Positions 11,248 through 23,255 of a DNA stretch of 64,000 nucleotides are shown here, in pieces. The DNA comes from Linnemannia elongata (lineage: Eukaryota > Mortierellomycota > Mortierellomycetes > Mortierellales > Mortierellaceae), in NCBI GenBank assembly GCA_036320915.1, contig JAXBDG010000009.1, positions 1,612,001 through 1,676,000 on the forward strand, in the 5' to 3' direction. Under the pieces are notes generated by a model, which saw nothing but the letters and a program-made list of their open reading frames with translations, was not told the DNA's origin and made no database searches. The stretch's first letter is position 1, and each line of letters starts with the position of its first letter. Made by a program: the position numbers and the translations under genes.

Positions 11248-12742
11248 CTAAGGGTAAGAAGCGCCCCAAATGTCGTAAAACATTGAGGCAAGGTATCGCT
11301 CAGCATCCGCCTGCACAACAACCTGCGTGTTAGAACGCTCGCCAGGAGCCTCCTTCGTGCTCTTGATTCGGCGGTCAATAACAAGCATCCCGCGGGTGAG
11401 CCTGCCATCGGTCTCAATGCGGATATCACGCTCCTGAACCTTCCAGCCGACCTGTGTGTAATCAGTCTCGCTCTCCAGGTCGATAAAGAATCCAATGCAA
11501 AGAGGGTCGTGCAAGTTCATCGCTGTGTAGTTCAGCTTTTGGACCAATAGGTCAAATAGGTATCCCAGCAAAAGGATGGAGAACTTTGACAATGGTGTTC
11601 CCAGAGGCGCGACATATTGCTTCATAGCCGTCGCCTGCAGAGACACCGTATGCGTGACTATAGAGACAGGTACAAGAACGCATCGAAGATCAAAATCAGG
11701 CTCTAAAGAATCTTCAGGAAGAAAACAGCCTGCGAAAAGCAATTGATATCTATCCTGAAGATGTGCAATGCTTACCATCGGTGGGCAGCATGTAAAGAGT
11801 AATGGCCTTCGCTGGATCAGGATCCGCGGTGGCCTTCAGCATAGTGTGGACCGAGTGAGGGCAGGCATGGAAGTTGAACTCTGCGACAGGTGTGACATTT
11901 CTAATACATCGATGTAGAAAAACCAACAGGATTAGTACGCTGTCAATGACCTTTCAGAACGAAAGGATGTGGCGCGAATGCTATAATTATTCTTACCCAG
12001 GGTTGTCAATACAGCCTCCCATGCAAATGACCTGCTTGCAACGAGCAAAAACAGTAGGGTTCTTCTCGTAGGCCAAGGCCAAGTTAGTCATAGGTCCCAG
12101 TGCAATAAGAGTAATCGTCTTGGGTTCTGCCTGCTCCAATTGAAACAAAATCTCGTCATGAGCAGGTCTCTTCGACAGAGTGTACAGCTTTTCCGAGGGA
12201 AGGTCTCCCGCAGCAAAGTCGAGCTCCTTGCCCATCCTCTCAGGGTCCAGCAGTCCGAGGATCTCAGCCCAATCAGAAGGAGCGAGATCGGGATCGTTCA
12301 GATGCATCCTTCCAAGACCGTCGGGACCGTGAAAGTCCTCGCCATACACGGGTGAAACGACCAATGGCTTTGTCGCGCCTGCAGAAAAGAGAACGGAGAT
12401 AAACAAGCGTTAGTAAAGAACATTGTCAGAGAAGCGACTTAACTGAACAAGAAAAAAGGGACACATACCGACAGAGATGACGGGCTTTTTGGTCCTGATA
12501 TGCTCCAAGCGAGCACGGTTATGTCCCTCAGGCAAGGTCGAGGTGCGAGAAGCGTGGACTTCCTTGCCGAGAACGTGCAGGACGGTGAAGAGGTTCTTTG
12601 TCACGTTGTCGCGGTTTGTGTTTCCGTAGGTGAGGGTAATTGCGACAACGTCAACCTTGGGCGAGCCCATGGCATGGAGGATGGCGAGGGTGTCGTCAAT
12701 GCCAGGGTCACAGTCGATGATGCAGCGGCCAGGTTTAGACAT
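11248..12742 (-). CDS. Inosine-uridine preferring nucleoside hydrolase
   Basis: Four exons on the minus strand: 12742-12469, 12378-11997, 11900-11776 and 11657-11248, giving 396 aa. The N-terminus carries the family hallmark DCDPGIDDT, whose aspartates bind Ca2+ and ribose. Later come KTITLIALGPMTNLA and VICMGGC, and near the C-terminus NLHDPL, which supplies the catalytic His of the family. These enzymes hydrolyse the N-glycosidic bond of nucleosides (purine or pyrimidine salvage). The protein is longer than the bacterial enzymes (about 310 aa) because of insertions in the middle; the substrate cannot be read from the sequence. No signal peptide is present, so it is probably cytosolic. It is transcribed in tandem with ABCE1, 260 nt upstream of that gene's start. 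Confidence 0.92.
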
Positions 12743-13446
12743 TGTGCGTGGTGTGTTGAGGTGTAAAGGTGTTTTGGTGGAGTGTGGGAAAGAAATGGAA
12801 AGAGCGATAAATGAAGGACGTGTCCACCAGGAGATGCGGTTAATGCGGGGAAAGTGACCCCAGTTCGAATGGACAAGAGTCATTCTTAAGGGTCTCAAGT
12901 ATGCCAGGAGGTACAGGGGTGTGAGGGTACAAGCTTGGGCGGAAAGCACGGGGGAAAGAAGCCTCGATCTGAACACACATCCTATTGCAGACCTGTTATT
13001 AAAACAACACGCGTCGCTTACTGCTTCGCCTGCGAGCTCTCTGGCTGTCTACCTTTTAGGCTCACCCAGCTTTGAGTGAGGGAAAGGCTAGTAACTTCCA
13101 CCAGAAATGACCTACGCCACGAAAGCATTTATGTTTGTGTGACAAATGCGTCTGCGCACCATTCAACATACAAATGTCGCCAGCCAAGCGCGATTTTATG
13201 AATCATGCAATCACCAAGTGCCTCTTGTTTACCGAACAAAATGAGGGCTTTTGTAAACGACAGACTGAGTCTTTTTACAAACTCGACTCTTGACAGACTA
13301 CTCAAAAACAGAATAAAAGGATGGTCCGTCTCCCACTCTTTTTTCGTTATCTTTCTTCGTCTCATCTCAGAACAGCAATATAATTGCAAGCAACAAATCA
13401 ATCCCACCCAACCTTTCTCAAGCTACCTACGCCCACTCTCTCCACT
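12743..13446. promoter_or_regulatory. Divergent promoter of nucleoside hydrolase and ATX1
   Basis: 704-nt spacer between divergent starts. I see no clear copper-response or nitrogen-response element, and no convincing gene. Confidence 0.45.
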
Positions 13447-13952
13447 ATGACTGTAAGATCCCATCGGCTATCACAAAAAACATGGCGCACTCCACTTAGC
13501 TTTCACATCACTAATTAATCTTCTTCTGACGTACCTCTACCAAACAGCAATACAAGTACGATGTTACCATGTCCTGCGGCGGATGCAGCGGCGCTGTCAC
13601 CAAGGCTTTGACCAAGCTCGAAGGTACCTATACAAGGCTTATATCTTCAAGCGCATCTTCCCTTTGGCAATAGTCAACCAGTCAATAACACATTATTCTA
13701 AATATTCATGATAGGTGTTGACAAGTTTGATGTCTCCCTCGAAGCTCAGAAGGTCACTGTCGAGTCTGCCACTCTCTCCGAGGCAAGTACCTTTTCTTGG
13801 TTTCATTATAAGGCTGTCTGCACGATATATGTTCTTTTGTGGACCAATGGTAGACTAACAGTCTAGTTATTTCATTTCTTGTCGAACATTAGTCCGAGAT
13901 CCTGGATGCGATCCAGAAGACCGGCAAGACCGCCAAGGTTGCCGAGCAGTGA
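13447..13952 (+). CDS. ATX1: Copper chaperone Atx1
   Basis: Four exons: 13447-13452, 13548-13623, 13715-13782 and 13893-13952, giving 69 aa, a typical Atx1 size. It is a single HMA domain with the copper site TMSCGGCSGAV (MxCxxC) and the C-terminal Lys-rich loop EILDAIQKTGKTAKV seen in Atx1/Atox1. Atx1 hands Cu(I) to the Ccc2-type ATPase in the Golgi and thereby feeds multicopper oxidases for iron uptake. Two oddities: the first coding exon is only 6 nt (ATG ACT), and the third intron begins GCAAGT rather than GT. Only the GC-AG choice keeps the conserved ending in frame. Confidence 0.93.
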
Positions 13953-15457
13953 GAGCAATCATAGCCACAACCACCACAATAACACGGAGATATCATTCAT
14001 TTCATCCATTTTTTTTATTCTACAAAGTCAGTATGTAGCAACGGCTGAATAAAAAGAAATGCGAACAATTGATTTTGTCCCTGAATTTTTTAACCTTTTT
14101 TCCACAAAAACTGATACGCACGGGCCATGTGTCTTGTACACAAGGAAGACGTCACCTGAGATCTTCTTCTCTGCAAAAAAAAAACCAATAGGATCGTCAC
14201 CTGAGTTTTCTGTGGTGCCTGCCCAACTATTCAAACCACCCCAGAAAAGAAATCTTCGCTGAGCATTCTCGTTCGAGATACCCCACCATATGCGGTATCG
14301 ATTTTTCATTTTCTGTGTTACACTCTAATCCTTTTTTTCGGGACCCCAAATGAATGAAAAGACGTCCATGGTTGTGATGATGAGTTTATCCTTCTTCCTT
14401 CGCCCCCCGCAGTACTCTGCAGATAGACAACTGCAAAGCTCTCCCGATCTATTCTCCCTTTTTCGGGGGAGGGAAAGAAATTACCTTGGTCTACTTTTCT
14501 ATTCTCACATTTCCTCTTCGCTTCCAAGCAGAGCTGAGACGAGAGAGTCATCATCGAACAAAAACAAAACGGCGAGGTAGTAAAAACTAAGTGTCAATTT
14601 GTCTGAAAAGAGGGATAAGGACGGCCATTTAGGACGTCCTTTTGTATTTTTTGTCTGAAATGTCGACTATACCAAGAAGATCTGATAGACGTTTGGACGG
14701 TGAGATGAGATGACCCGATTACTAAGACATCTATGCAGGTGAAAGCGAAGAAAGGGGAGTGAGGACGTTCAATGGTTTGTTTGTAGCTCAACATAAATGA
14801 TAGTTACCGAAAGAGCGTGTCATTTTTTTGTTGCGTTTTTGCTCGGACAGGCAAGACAGACTGCGCATCCGTCCCCGAAAAATTGTCGCTGAGTACGACC
14901 TTATTTTTTTCAAGCAGAGTAAACAGAAACTACCACGTTTGATTATAGGGGTGGGTCAGGGTGAGGTGATTTTGTGATGTGGTCAACCGGCCCATGAAGT
15001 CGTTGAGTTGTAGTTCTCGTTGTAGTCATCATCTCATGGTCTTGTCTTGTCTTCCTCTTTTTGGTGGTCATTGCGGGCGTCAATGAAGTCTACATGACTA
15101 AAGTAGGCTGGTCTTTTTGCATTTGCCTATCGCATCGGGTCAATTTGAACCCAGGATTTGTACAAAAAAAAAAAAAAAAAAAGTCCGCTCAACCCCCGTT
15201 CCCCCTCTCCGACATGGTGTGAGACAAACAACAACAAAGCATCATGTCTTTGTTTTTTTGGTACACAGTCTATAAAACTGCCGATCTTTCTCCCCCGTTA
15301 ACTTTTCTCATCCTTTCTTTCTTCCTCACCCACAACTCGGCTCACTTCTTCCCGCCCCTCCCCCCTCCTCCTCGCAGTAATGGAAAGTGCCCTCATCTGA
15401 ATCCATTATCTCCTTTAATTCATCACACCCCCATTCTCCTCCCTCAATAAACATCCT
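13953..15457. other. Intergenic region ATX1 to MFS transporter
   Basis: 1.5 kb without a supportable gene. It contains a poly(A) signal just after ATX1, a direct repeat of GTCACCTGAG near 14150 and 14195, the near-palindrome GGGTCAATTTGAACCC at about 15138-15153, an A(19) run at 15164-15182, and a CT-rich promoter tract from about 15290 to 15450. No tRNA cloverleaf is present around the near-palindrome. Confidence 0.6.
14048..14053 (+). terminator. Poly(A) signal of ATX1
   Basis: AATAAA lies about 95 nt after the ATX1 stop codon, a normal distance for a fungal 3' UTR. Confidence 0.5.
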
Positions 15458-17140
15458 ATGCAACCAGTCGCTAATGGTAGTGCCGTAAATCTTTCCGCAA
15501 GCAACACTTGCGACGCAGATCACGCATCTAGCCCAATCAACATCAATAACAACGACAAGTATGAGTTCGACGCTACTACTTACAATGACAAGTATGAGCT
15601 AGACTCTACTTCCCCCTCCGCAGCAGTTGCTGCTACGCCCAACTACAAGCAGGAGCTCACCGAGACCGACTCCCTCGAGAAGGGTACCGTCATCCCCATC
15701 AGACCCGACCAAGCTCTCTCAAACCAGGCCCCACTGTCGGATGTCGGCAAGAAGCCCTTCCTCTACGGTCTGCGCACCCACAAGCACTACATCACCCTGA
15801 CCATCCTCCTGGCCCTCTTCACCGACATGGTCAGCTACGGCATCATCATCCCCATCATGCCCTCCATCATCGAGCACATGGGCGGTGACTCGACAAAGAC
15901 CGGAGTCCTTGTTGCCGTCTACGCGGCCGGAATTATGTCGGCCTCGCCCATCTTTGGAATGATCTCGGACAAGATGGCCTCCCGTCGGTTGCCCATGATG
16001 ATTGGACTCACAGGCCTTCTCACCTCAACCATCATCTTCATGTTTGCCAAGGTCTACTGGCTCTTGATCATTGCCCGGTTCTTCCAGGGTGTCTCTGGTG
16101 GTGCTGTTTGGACCCTGGGTCTTGCGCTGATGACGGATTCCTTCCCAGCCAGCGAGATGGGTATCCAGATGGGCAAGTCCTTGATTGGTCATACGATGGG
16201 TATGCTTGGTGGTCCCCCCATTGGTGGCCTCCTTCATGATGCCTACGGTGAGCGCGCTCCCTTCTACTTCTGTATCGTATTTATCCTCCTGGTTATGACC
16301 GCCTTGGGCTGCTTGATCGAGGTCCGCGCCGACGAAGCCCTGGAACTGCGCGAATTCGACGCCGAGCTCCGTGAACGTGCCCTTGCTAAGGGAATCGAAT
16401 TCAAGATTCCTGTCAAGACATCCCTCTGGCAAATCATCACCACCAAGCGTATGATCGCCGCCGTCACCGTCACCACCCTCGAAGCTTTCGACCTCTCCTC
16501 CCTCGAGCCAACCTTACCTTTCTACCTCCGCGACCGCTTCGGAATGTCTGAGGGCCAGATTGGTCTTGTCTTCATTGCCTTCACCATGCCCACCATCGTC
16601 TCTCCCTTAGCCGGTTGGGTCTCAGACCGCTACGGTGCAAAGATCCTTTGTTGCACCGCCGTCATCATCTGTGCTTGCTTCATGCTCGTCCTCTCCATCG
16701 AGAACAAACCCCTCTGGGGTATCGTCCTCAACCTCGTCGGAATCGGCCTCGCCACCTCCAGTTTCATCGCCCCCATCCTCGGCGAGATCTCTGCCGTGGT
16801 CCGTCGGACGGGTGACAGCGCCGCTTACGCCCGTGCATTTGCCATCTTCAACATGGCTTTCAGTTTTGGCATGTTGATCGGTCCCATCATTGCAGGATAT
16901 ATCTACCAGCACCATGGATTCAAGTGGAACTGTATCACCACCGCCTGTATCCTGTTCTTCTTTGTACCCATCATGATTATGTGGATGGGCGACCGCAAGG
17001 CAAAAATGGAGGACATTGCCATGTACGAGCGCGAGGAAGAGGAGCGCCAGATGATGTTGGCCGATGTCAAGTTGATCAAGGCCGAACGCAGGGCCGCCGA
17101 GGAGTTGAACGCCGCCACCCTCTGCCACCCTGCCCTCTAA
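15458..17140 (+). CDS. MFS transporter, DHA1/vesicular-amine-transporter-like
   Basis: Intronless, 560 aa. A hydrophilic N-terminal tail of about 105 residues is followed by twelve hydrophobic segments. TM1 contains FTDMVSYGIIIPIMP, the pattern of DHA1 and vesicular monoamine transporters; the loop after TM2 carries the MFS motif A variant GMISDKMASRR, and the second half repeats it as GWVSDRYGAK. Motif C-like glycines (GMLGGPPIGG) support a proton antiporter. A charged cytosolic loop (EVRADEALELREFDAELRE and onward) separates the halves. It probably exports a drug, polyamine or organic cation from the cytosol to the outside or to the vacuole; the substrate is unknown. GC3-rich codon use like the other highly expressed genes argues against recent transfer. 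Confidence 0.9.
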   Translation: MQPVANGSAVNLSASNTCDADHASSPININNNDKYEFDATTYNDKYELDSTSPSAAVAATPNYKQELTETDSLEKGTVIPIRPDQALSNQAPLSDVGKKPFLYGLRTHKHYITLTILLALFTDMVSYGIIIPIMPSIIEHMGGDSTKTGVLVAVYAAGIMSASPIFGMISDKMASRRLPMMIGLTGLLTSTIIFMFAKVYWLLIIARFFQGVSGGAVWTLGLALMTDSFPASEMGIQMGKSLIGHTMGMLGGPPIGGLLHDAYGERAPFYFCIVFILLVMTALGCLIEVRADEALELREFDAELRERALAKGIEFKIPVKTSLWQIITTKRMIAAVTVTTLEAFDLSSLEPTLPFYLRDRFGMSEGQIGLVFIAFTMPTIVSPLAGWVSDRYGAKILCCTAVIICACFMLVLSIENKPLWGIVLNLVGIGLATSSFIAPILGEISAVVRRTGDSAAYARAFAIFNMAFSFGMLIGPIIAGYIYQHHGFKWNCITTACILFFFVPIMIMWMGDRKAKMEDIAMYEREEEERQMMLADVKLIKAERRAAEELNAATLCHPAL

Positions 17141-17193
17141 TATGTCATGACTCCCCCTTATACCATGAGATCTTTCTCAAAAGCCCATTAGCA

Positions 17194-17199
17194 AATAAA
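17194..17199 (+). terminator. Poly(A) signal of the MFS gene
   Basis: AATAAA about 55 nt after the MFS stop codon. The next gene (Nup84, minus) ends only 110 nt further on, so the two 3' UTRs probably overlap. Confidence 0.5.
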
Positions 17200-17307
17200 A
17201 TATTAGTTCACTTGATATTCTCGTAACGTGTTTGTTTATTGTTGGATCGACTCGTTGCATTTCCTGTTCATGCTAAGCATGCATGTTGCAACGATTCATC
17301 CTGTTTA

Positions 17308-20300
17308 TTAGTAGGCAAAAGGAGATCGACCCAAGTTGATCAGTTCAAGAGAGGAGAGGCGAATCTGCGCCAACAGCTCCTGAAGTCGACCATTGTCCTG
17401 CAACTCCTTATGCAACGGAGTCTCCTCACCACGCTCAGCTGCAATGAGGTTAGCCATCTCGACCGACTTTTCCAAGTTGGCAGGGATCACATTTCGGCTC
17501 TGGAAGTACACCTCGTGCAAGTTCAACGCGATCTCCGAGAGATAGATCTGGCGAAGTTTCCGCAGCTCATGTGCTCTGACATTGTCTACAAAGACATGTG
17601 GCGCAAACAATAATTAGTGCCTACAATAACATCAACAAACACACATATTCGCAGTACAAAGGTAAATTCTTCCAAAGATGCCTACCTCCGGGCAGAATGC
17701 AGTCGAAGAGCCATTTGGACCTCAAAAGGTTTTCCAGTTCAGTGGATGTATCTGTTACAAGTTCCTTCATCTCCACATCCCATTTCCACGCTGCCATGCG
17801 TGTATCTTGTTTGCGTGGCCTGGTTTCTAATTCGCTTCTCCACTTTTCCAACATCCTCCGCGCTGCAAAGAGATCGCCATAGTATGTATGTTCACGTCTA
17901 AGAGATGTTGGCATAGCACCCATGGGGCCAGACTCGGCAATATCCAAAGGAAGAGATGTGTACAGAGCATAGGCGGCATTCAAACGGCCATCGGCTAGTA
18001 GACGTGTATCAATTAGCCAGTAGACGTGTTAGTACCATTGCGTACTGTCACACGTATGACAATGTCCAGCCACAAGAAGCAGCGACCTTACCAAGATATT
18101 GGCGAATTAAATGATTGCTCCTGAAGAGGCACTCCAAGTATTGAGGAGTCTCGAAGGTCAGCCACTCCAATGATTTGATTTGAGCAGCCTCCCGTGCAGT
18201 TATAGGCGCCGAGACGCTCTGCATGACGCCTGTCTCGATATCCTCCCCCTGTCAATGTGCATTGAATAAAGCAGCGTTTACAGTCAGTTATAATGTGCGA
18301 GTTACTTGTTGCTTGCATGACAATTGCATGCCAAATAACAATGAACTTACAGAAGCTGAGCTGCTCTTCTCCAAAAGACCATCCACAGTAGCGGTTAAGA
18401 TTGAGTGCAGGTCCAATCCATACTTGCGAATGTTTACAAGATATCCCAAACGCTCCTTCTTTGAGCCATCGATTGCTATGAGTACACAAACACGACATAA
18501 CTAAAGGTTAACCGCTGCCCATTCGCATGATTTGCACATATCAACCTTAAATAACACAAGAGCACTTACTCTTGAGGTAGGAGGAGCACGTCTCGATCTG
18601 CAACTTGCGAGGCAAGAAGGAAGCGTAGAGAGGTGCAATGTCATACTAGGTTCATAGACATTTCAACAAGCTGTCGTTAGGCGCTGCACCAACTCGATTC
18701 GATTTGATTCGCAACTAGCGACGTGTTTTAGCATTGTTCCTTACCAACTGCTTGGAGATCAAAAGATCGACGTAGCTCATGATGAAAAAGTCGCCATCAG
18801 CCTTAGGGACGTTGGACTTCTTGGAGCGCAAAAGTAGGACAAAATGAGCCATGAAGCGGAGCATATGAGGGCGAAGGGGAGCACCAGCCTTACGCGCTGA
18901 CCGTGCTTCCCTGGCCATGTTTGTGAGCATCTGATCCGTCTGTCCGAGAATAATGCTTGTCTGAATAGTTTTGAACATATCCTTCGAGTCGTTCCTAGTG
19001 TCCAGCAATGTTGAGCCAAAGTTAGCCTTTTCTTTGTCGAATAAAGGATGATTTTTCGTAGGTACGTTATATCATTTGTGGGGGTTACCTCAGCTTCTGG
19101 TCATCGCTGTTGTCAATGCTGTCGAAGATATCCTTGGCACTGCTAATCGTCGTCGTAGGGATCGGGAGGGCTTTTGAGGGTCCACCACGGTTGAACTGTG
19201 AAAGGCGACTTTCAATCATGCTCTCTACCAAAGCGTTGTAACGAACCCATGCATGATCTTCCCAGCTTGAGCAGACAGGAAGAACCTAGAAGAACGAAAT
19301 AACCATAATGCCGTCGTTAGATGAGTCCACGAGAGCAAATGTTCCACTGCATCAACAATCCAATATGTGCGTTGCATACCGACGGGATATCGCCACAAAG
19401 AGCTCCGTAAATCGCCCTTTCGTATTGATCTGCTGTCGACTCCTTGGCGAGAGCATAACATGTTCCCTTCCAGAGTCCTCGAGTCTTGTTGCCGATAGCT
19501 CCTTCTTCCCGATCGTATTGTGGGTCGGTAAAAGCCGTAGAAACCGAGTAAAGATCTCCACCGGAAATACTCTCCGCCCGCCATGGTTCGCCTGCATTCT
19601 CGCATGCATCCTTTGCTTTCTGAACTTGTCCCCGACGGATATATTCCCAGACGGCCAGAAGCAGGTCGTGTTCAACGCGCTGATTATATTCATCGAGCTT
19701 AACTCCATCTCGTGTAGTCGCGTCAGGATCCTGGTAGTTAGTTTGAGCGGTTGTGGTGGCGGGTTGAGAAAATAAAGAGCTAGCTGGTTTAGCAGAGGGA
19801 GAAATCCGCTTGGCGCCAACGCGAGGGTTGGTGGGCGGGGCAATAACCTCCAGCCAAGATTTCACTGCCTAAAACGATAACATAAACGGGTTTTCCGTGA
19901 GTCCGATGTTCTGGGAGTGCGTGAGTCTTTCTAATAAACATGCCCTGTAGGAACTGTCCTCCTGAAACATACAGAGTGATGCTTGAAGTTACTGTCTGTG
20001 CTGTGCAGATGTTCGATAAGGTCGAGATCGGACCATTCCAGAGCTTCTGGTCCCTTGTCCACAAATGGCTTCTGTCGCTCGAATGCGCTACAAGAGAACA
20101 AAAAAAAAACGAATATGTCAGCACCATCTAAAATGATCAATCGTCTCTGATGTTAGATCCTGATCTCAGTGGAGTGGTTTCCCTGACGCCTACCTAAAGA
20201 GGGTCTCCAGCAACAGCCACGTGTTACTCTCTGACTCCCACAGCTTGTGTTCCTCCTCTGTACTCGACACCTGAAATCCAGCTCCAGCGTTCTTGCGGCG

Positions 20301-20842
20301 TTCGAACTGTTGAGCCCTAACAAACGGATTAAATGCAAAGTGGGTGGAGAATATCAGCCATTCCGTGTAGCGCATTTACTGTGGTAAGAGGGTAGCTAGC
20401 ACGTGCTGATGGATCTTGGTATCATTGCATTGATGAATACCTTGTGGAGCACAGTGTATCAAACTCTGGGAGAACGCGCCCAATGTCGAGCTGTACATCG
20501 CCGCCCTGTTGGTTGCTTTGCCGTTGTAACGTCTCCAGAAGTCGTGCAAATTTTTGGTATTCTACTCCTGTGTCACTATGTTCCTGGAGGTGCTCCGACT
20601 GCTGGCTATTTGAAGTATCAAAGGATGCGTGCGCTGTGTGTAAGTTTCTTCTTATCGCAGTTATGGGTCTTCCTGGGGTGCGTGCAGGTCTGGTTCGCGA
20701 GAGAAGGTGAACCTTACCCGCCCATGTCCACATCGTTGTCGACCTTGTTTGGCTTGCTGTTGAAGGCAGGAGAGGTGAATGATGGAGTCGCGAAGTTGCC
20801 AAAGCCTCGGTTAGGCAAAGAGGAGATTCCGGCAAAGGACAT
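17308..20842 (-). CDS. NUP84: Nucleoporin Nup84/Nup107
   Basis: Twelve exons on the minus strand: 20842-20718, 20668-20441, 20316-20194, 20087-19973, 19868-19380, 19285-19089, 18994-18745, 18645-18570, 18475-18351, 18248-18092, 17994-17686 and 17585-17308, giving 823 aa. The N-terminus is short, Phe/Gly-containing and disordered. The rest is alpha-helical, with the family mark PWRAESISG after DACENAGE, then WVRYNALVESMIESRL. The C-terminal helices end in LRKLRQIYLSEIALNLHEVY, as in Nup107. It is a scaffold subunit of the Y-shaped Nup84/Nup107-160 complex of the nuclear pore. The 5' splice junction of exon 2 is the least certain: the 49-nt first intron is short and two alternative acceptors lie within 50 nt. 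Confidence 0.88.
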
Positions 20843-21089
20843 CGGGGGCGTGTTGATGATCGAGGTCGTGGTTTGCCGTGGATGAATAAAGAGGAGGAGA
20901 AGCTGATTGTGTCCACGACGCGCGTGTTGGATTGATGAGAAGAAAGGCAAGACGAAGCGAAAAAAGATCAAATATGTTTTTAGACGGCGTGACTCGCTTC
21001 TGCTGGAGCTATGCAACCACCAACCGTCAAGAGACAAAACCGAGATTCCGACTCTTTGATGGAGAACATTTTTCTCCCCGTTCCAGCTC
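20843..21089. promoter_or_regulatory. Compact divergent promoter of NUP84 and COX18
   Basis: Only 247 nt separate the two start codons, so regulatory DNA and both 5' UTRs must be shared or overlap. No distinct element is recognised. Confidence 0.5.
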
Positions 21090-22361
21090 ATGTGGACAGC
21101 ATACGCTTCAAGGACAGCAATCAGGGCAGGAACAAGGTCTTCGCTCTGGAGCACGACTGTTGTACCAAGGACAGCAACATCATTATGGAGCTCGCCTGTC
21201 GTATCACGGACAACAAAAAGGGTCGCCATCCCAAGTATTTCTATCAGAGCTTTCTCTATTTCAAGCTCACTCCGTTCAAGCCATGAGGTCCCGCCAGTTC
21301 CCGCGACCTCAATCTCCCCATTAGACTCCCTTAACGAATCAATTGATCTGAGCGCGGCGGCAGCTACTCTTCTCCAGGAACCCTCGCAGGCCAACATGCT
21401 ACTGGTCGGCACGCACTACATCCTCGAGGGCATTCATTCAGCAGGACTACCTTGGTGGGCCACCATCTTTTGCACGACATTTCTGCTCAGAACAACCATT
21501 ACAACCCCAGTAGCGATTTATCAACAACGAGCTGTCGGCAGGATGATGGAATTGACACCTGTCCTCCAGGCATGGCTACAGACATTGAAGACGAGCGTCG
21601 GTATCGATCACAAGATCAAAGGACGTGACTATGCTACTTTCAACGCAGAGATTCAGGATGCTTATCGAGCCAAAGTCAAGGAGCTGTACTCTGCCAACAG
21701 ATGCAACCCACGCGTCAGCTTTATGTTGCCTTGGGTTCAAATCCCCCTCTTCATTACGGTCTCGCTCACCATCCGAGGAATGGCAGGATACCCTCTCCCT
21801 TTTCTTGGAGGATCCAATCTTCCTATCGAGCCAGGGTTCGCAGAAGGGGGCACTATGTGGTTCACAGATCTGGCTGCTGCCGACCCTACCTGGATCATGC
21901 CTATTGCCGTTGGTGCAACAAACTTGTTGAACGTCGAGGTAAGTTTTGATTGATCACGTCAAGGACACTGGCGTTCCTGAATATATTCCGTTAGTTCTAA
22001 CATTAACCGAATTGACTCCATTGAATTTGTAGTTGAACGGACTCATGATGAGCAAGACACCTACTCGCAACCAAGTCATCTTCCGCAATGTCTTCCGCGT
22101 GCTTTCCATTAGTATGATCCCCATCGCCCACCAGGCACCCATGGTAAGGACTAGCTACGAAATGAATTGCATGTCAAATGTCTGTTTATCCTTTCACCTG
22201 TAAATGTATCTAACATGATGATCTGCTTTGTTGATTAGGCCATCTGCTTGTATTGGTTGTCATCAGGCTCATATAGTGTCTTCCAAAATATTGCCTTCCG
22301 TATGCCCACAGTCCGTCAATGGCTTAAACTTCCTCCTCTGCCAAAGAAAGAGTCCGTGTAG
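21090..22361 (+). CDS. COX18: Mitochondrial inner-membrane insertase Cox18 (Oxa1/YidC family)
   Basis: Three exons: 21090-21938, 22033-22143 and 22239-22361, giving 360 aa. The first 60 residues are rich in Arg, Ser and Thr and lack acids, ending RAFSISS, a convincing mitochondrial presequence. The YidC/Oxa1 core follows: GLPWWATIFCTTFLLRTTIT as the first TM with its conserved Arg, RVSFMLPWVQIPLFITVSL, IMPIAVGATNLLNVELNGLM, and MAICLYWLSSGSYSVFQN. The protein lacks the long basic ribosome-binding tail of Oxa1, which fits Cox18, the factor that exports the C-terminal domain of Cox2. It is divergent from NUP84 and convergent with the NOPCHAP1-like gene, 109 nt away. Confidence 0.85.
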
Positions 22362-22470
22362 ATAATGCAGCGTTTTTATTTCTAATAGTGTACAATATGA
22401 TCTGCCTTGCCCAAAAGAGTTTTGAGGTCTGCCAGATATGCAAATTGGGTGTTGGGTGCGAGTCGCAAGA

Positions 22471-23255
22471 TTACGATGACATGAGAACGTCCTCGTCAGA
22501 CGATGAAGTGCGAGCGGGTATTTTGTTCTTGTTCTCCTTGTTCGAATCTTCCGACACCTCCTGGTTGCTGTCAGAAGAGTCTTCGTCCATATGGTCCTGA
22601 TCCTTATCCATGTCCATCATGACGATCGTTGGTTTCTTGGTCACAGGTGCCGAAGCCTCTGCTGCCTTCTTCAGTTCACTTGGGTTGATGATAATGTCCT
22701 CTTCTTTCACGTCCTTCTTGAGATCGAACACGCCCAGTCCAAGGTCCATTTCGATGTACTGTTCGCCACTGTCCTCGTCGACATTCTCGATATCGACAGC
22801 CTTGGGATCCGCCTTCAATTGCTGGTCCAGCTGAGCGTTGGCTTCCTTGATCTTGGGTAAAAAGTCTTCCAGCCTCGACAATACTATATGGAAAGAGAGA
22901 GAAAGACGTTAGTGCTGTAAATTACGGATTGTGAGAGCCAGGTATCTGTGTTTGCCACAGTGCCGGTGTCTGATAGAATGGCAAAGATGACATACGATCT
23001 GATTTGTCGACCTTGAATGTTTTGCGTTCCCCCACAGGGGTCCCCTTGGGGACCGACGACTTGTTCCCAGTCAAGAGACTGCCTATGAGAAAAGGTGTTG
23101 AGAGAAGGGGTAGGGTCCATTAGTTTCCTGTTCGTTCGTCATGGTGTGCCTGCCTGCGGCAAGGGAGCTGCGCCTCCTCTGGAGAGATTAATAGTCGAAG
23201 GTGACTCACTGATGAGTTCGTCTTTTGAGGACAGGTCGAGGAGTGGGTTTGACAT
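22471..23255 (-). CDS. NOPCHAP1-like box C/D snoRNP assembly chaperone (DUF4598)
   Basis: Three exons on the minus strand: 23255-23210, 23082-22996 and 22883-22471, giving 181 aa. The middle has VLSRLEDFLPKIKEANAQLDQQL followed by AVDIENVDEDSGEQYIEMDLGLGVFDL (split here for length), which resembles the human NOPCHAP1 (C12orf45) block IENIDGPHSKVIQMDVALFE. The C-terminus is acidic and Ser-rich, as in the human protein. NOPCHAP1 bridges nascent NOP58 to the RUVBL1/2-R2TP chaperone during box C/D snoRNP assembly in nucleoplasm. The match covers a short conserved block only, so the assignment is good but not certain. Confidence 0.75.

Noticed and set aside
15125..15165. tRNA-like T-arm (GGGTTCAAAT on the minus strand)
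   Set aside because: The near-palindrome GGGTCAATTTGAACCC explains it; no acceptor stem, anticodon arm or D arm can be folded around it.
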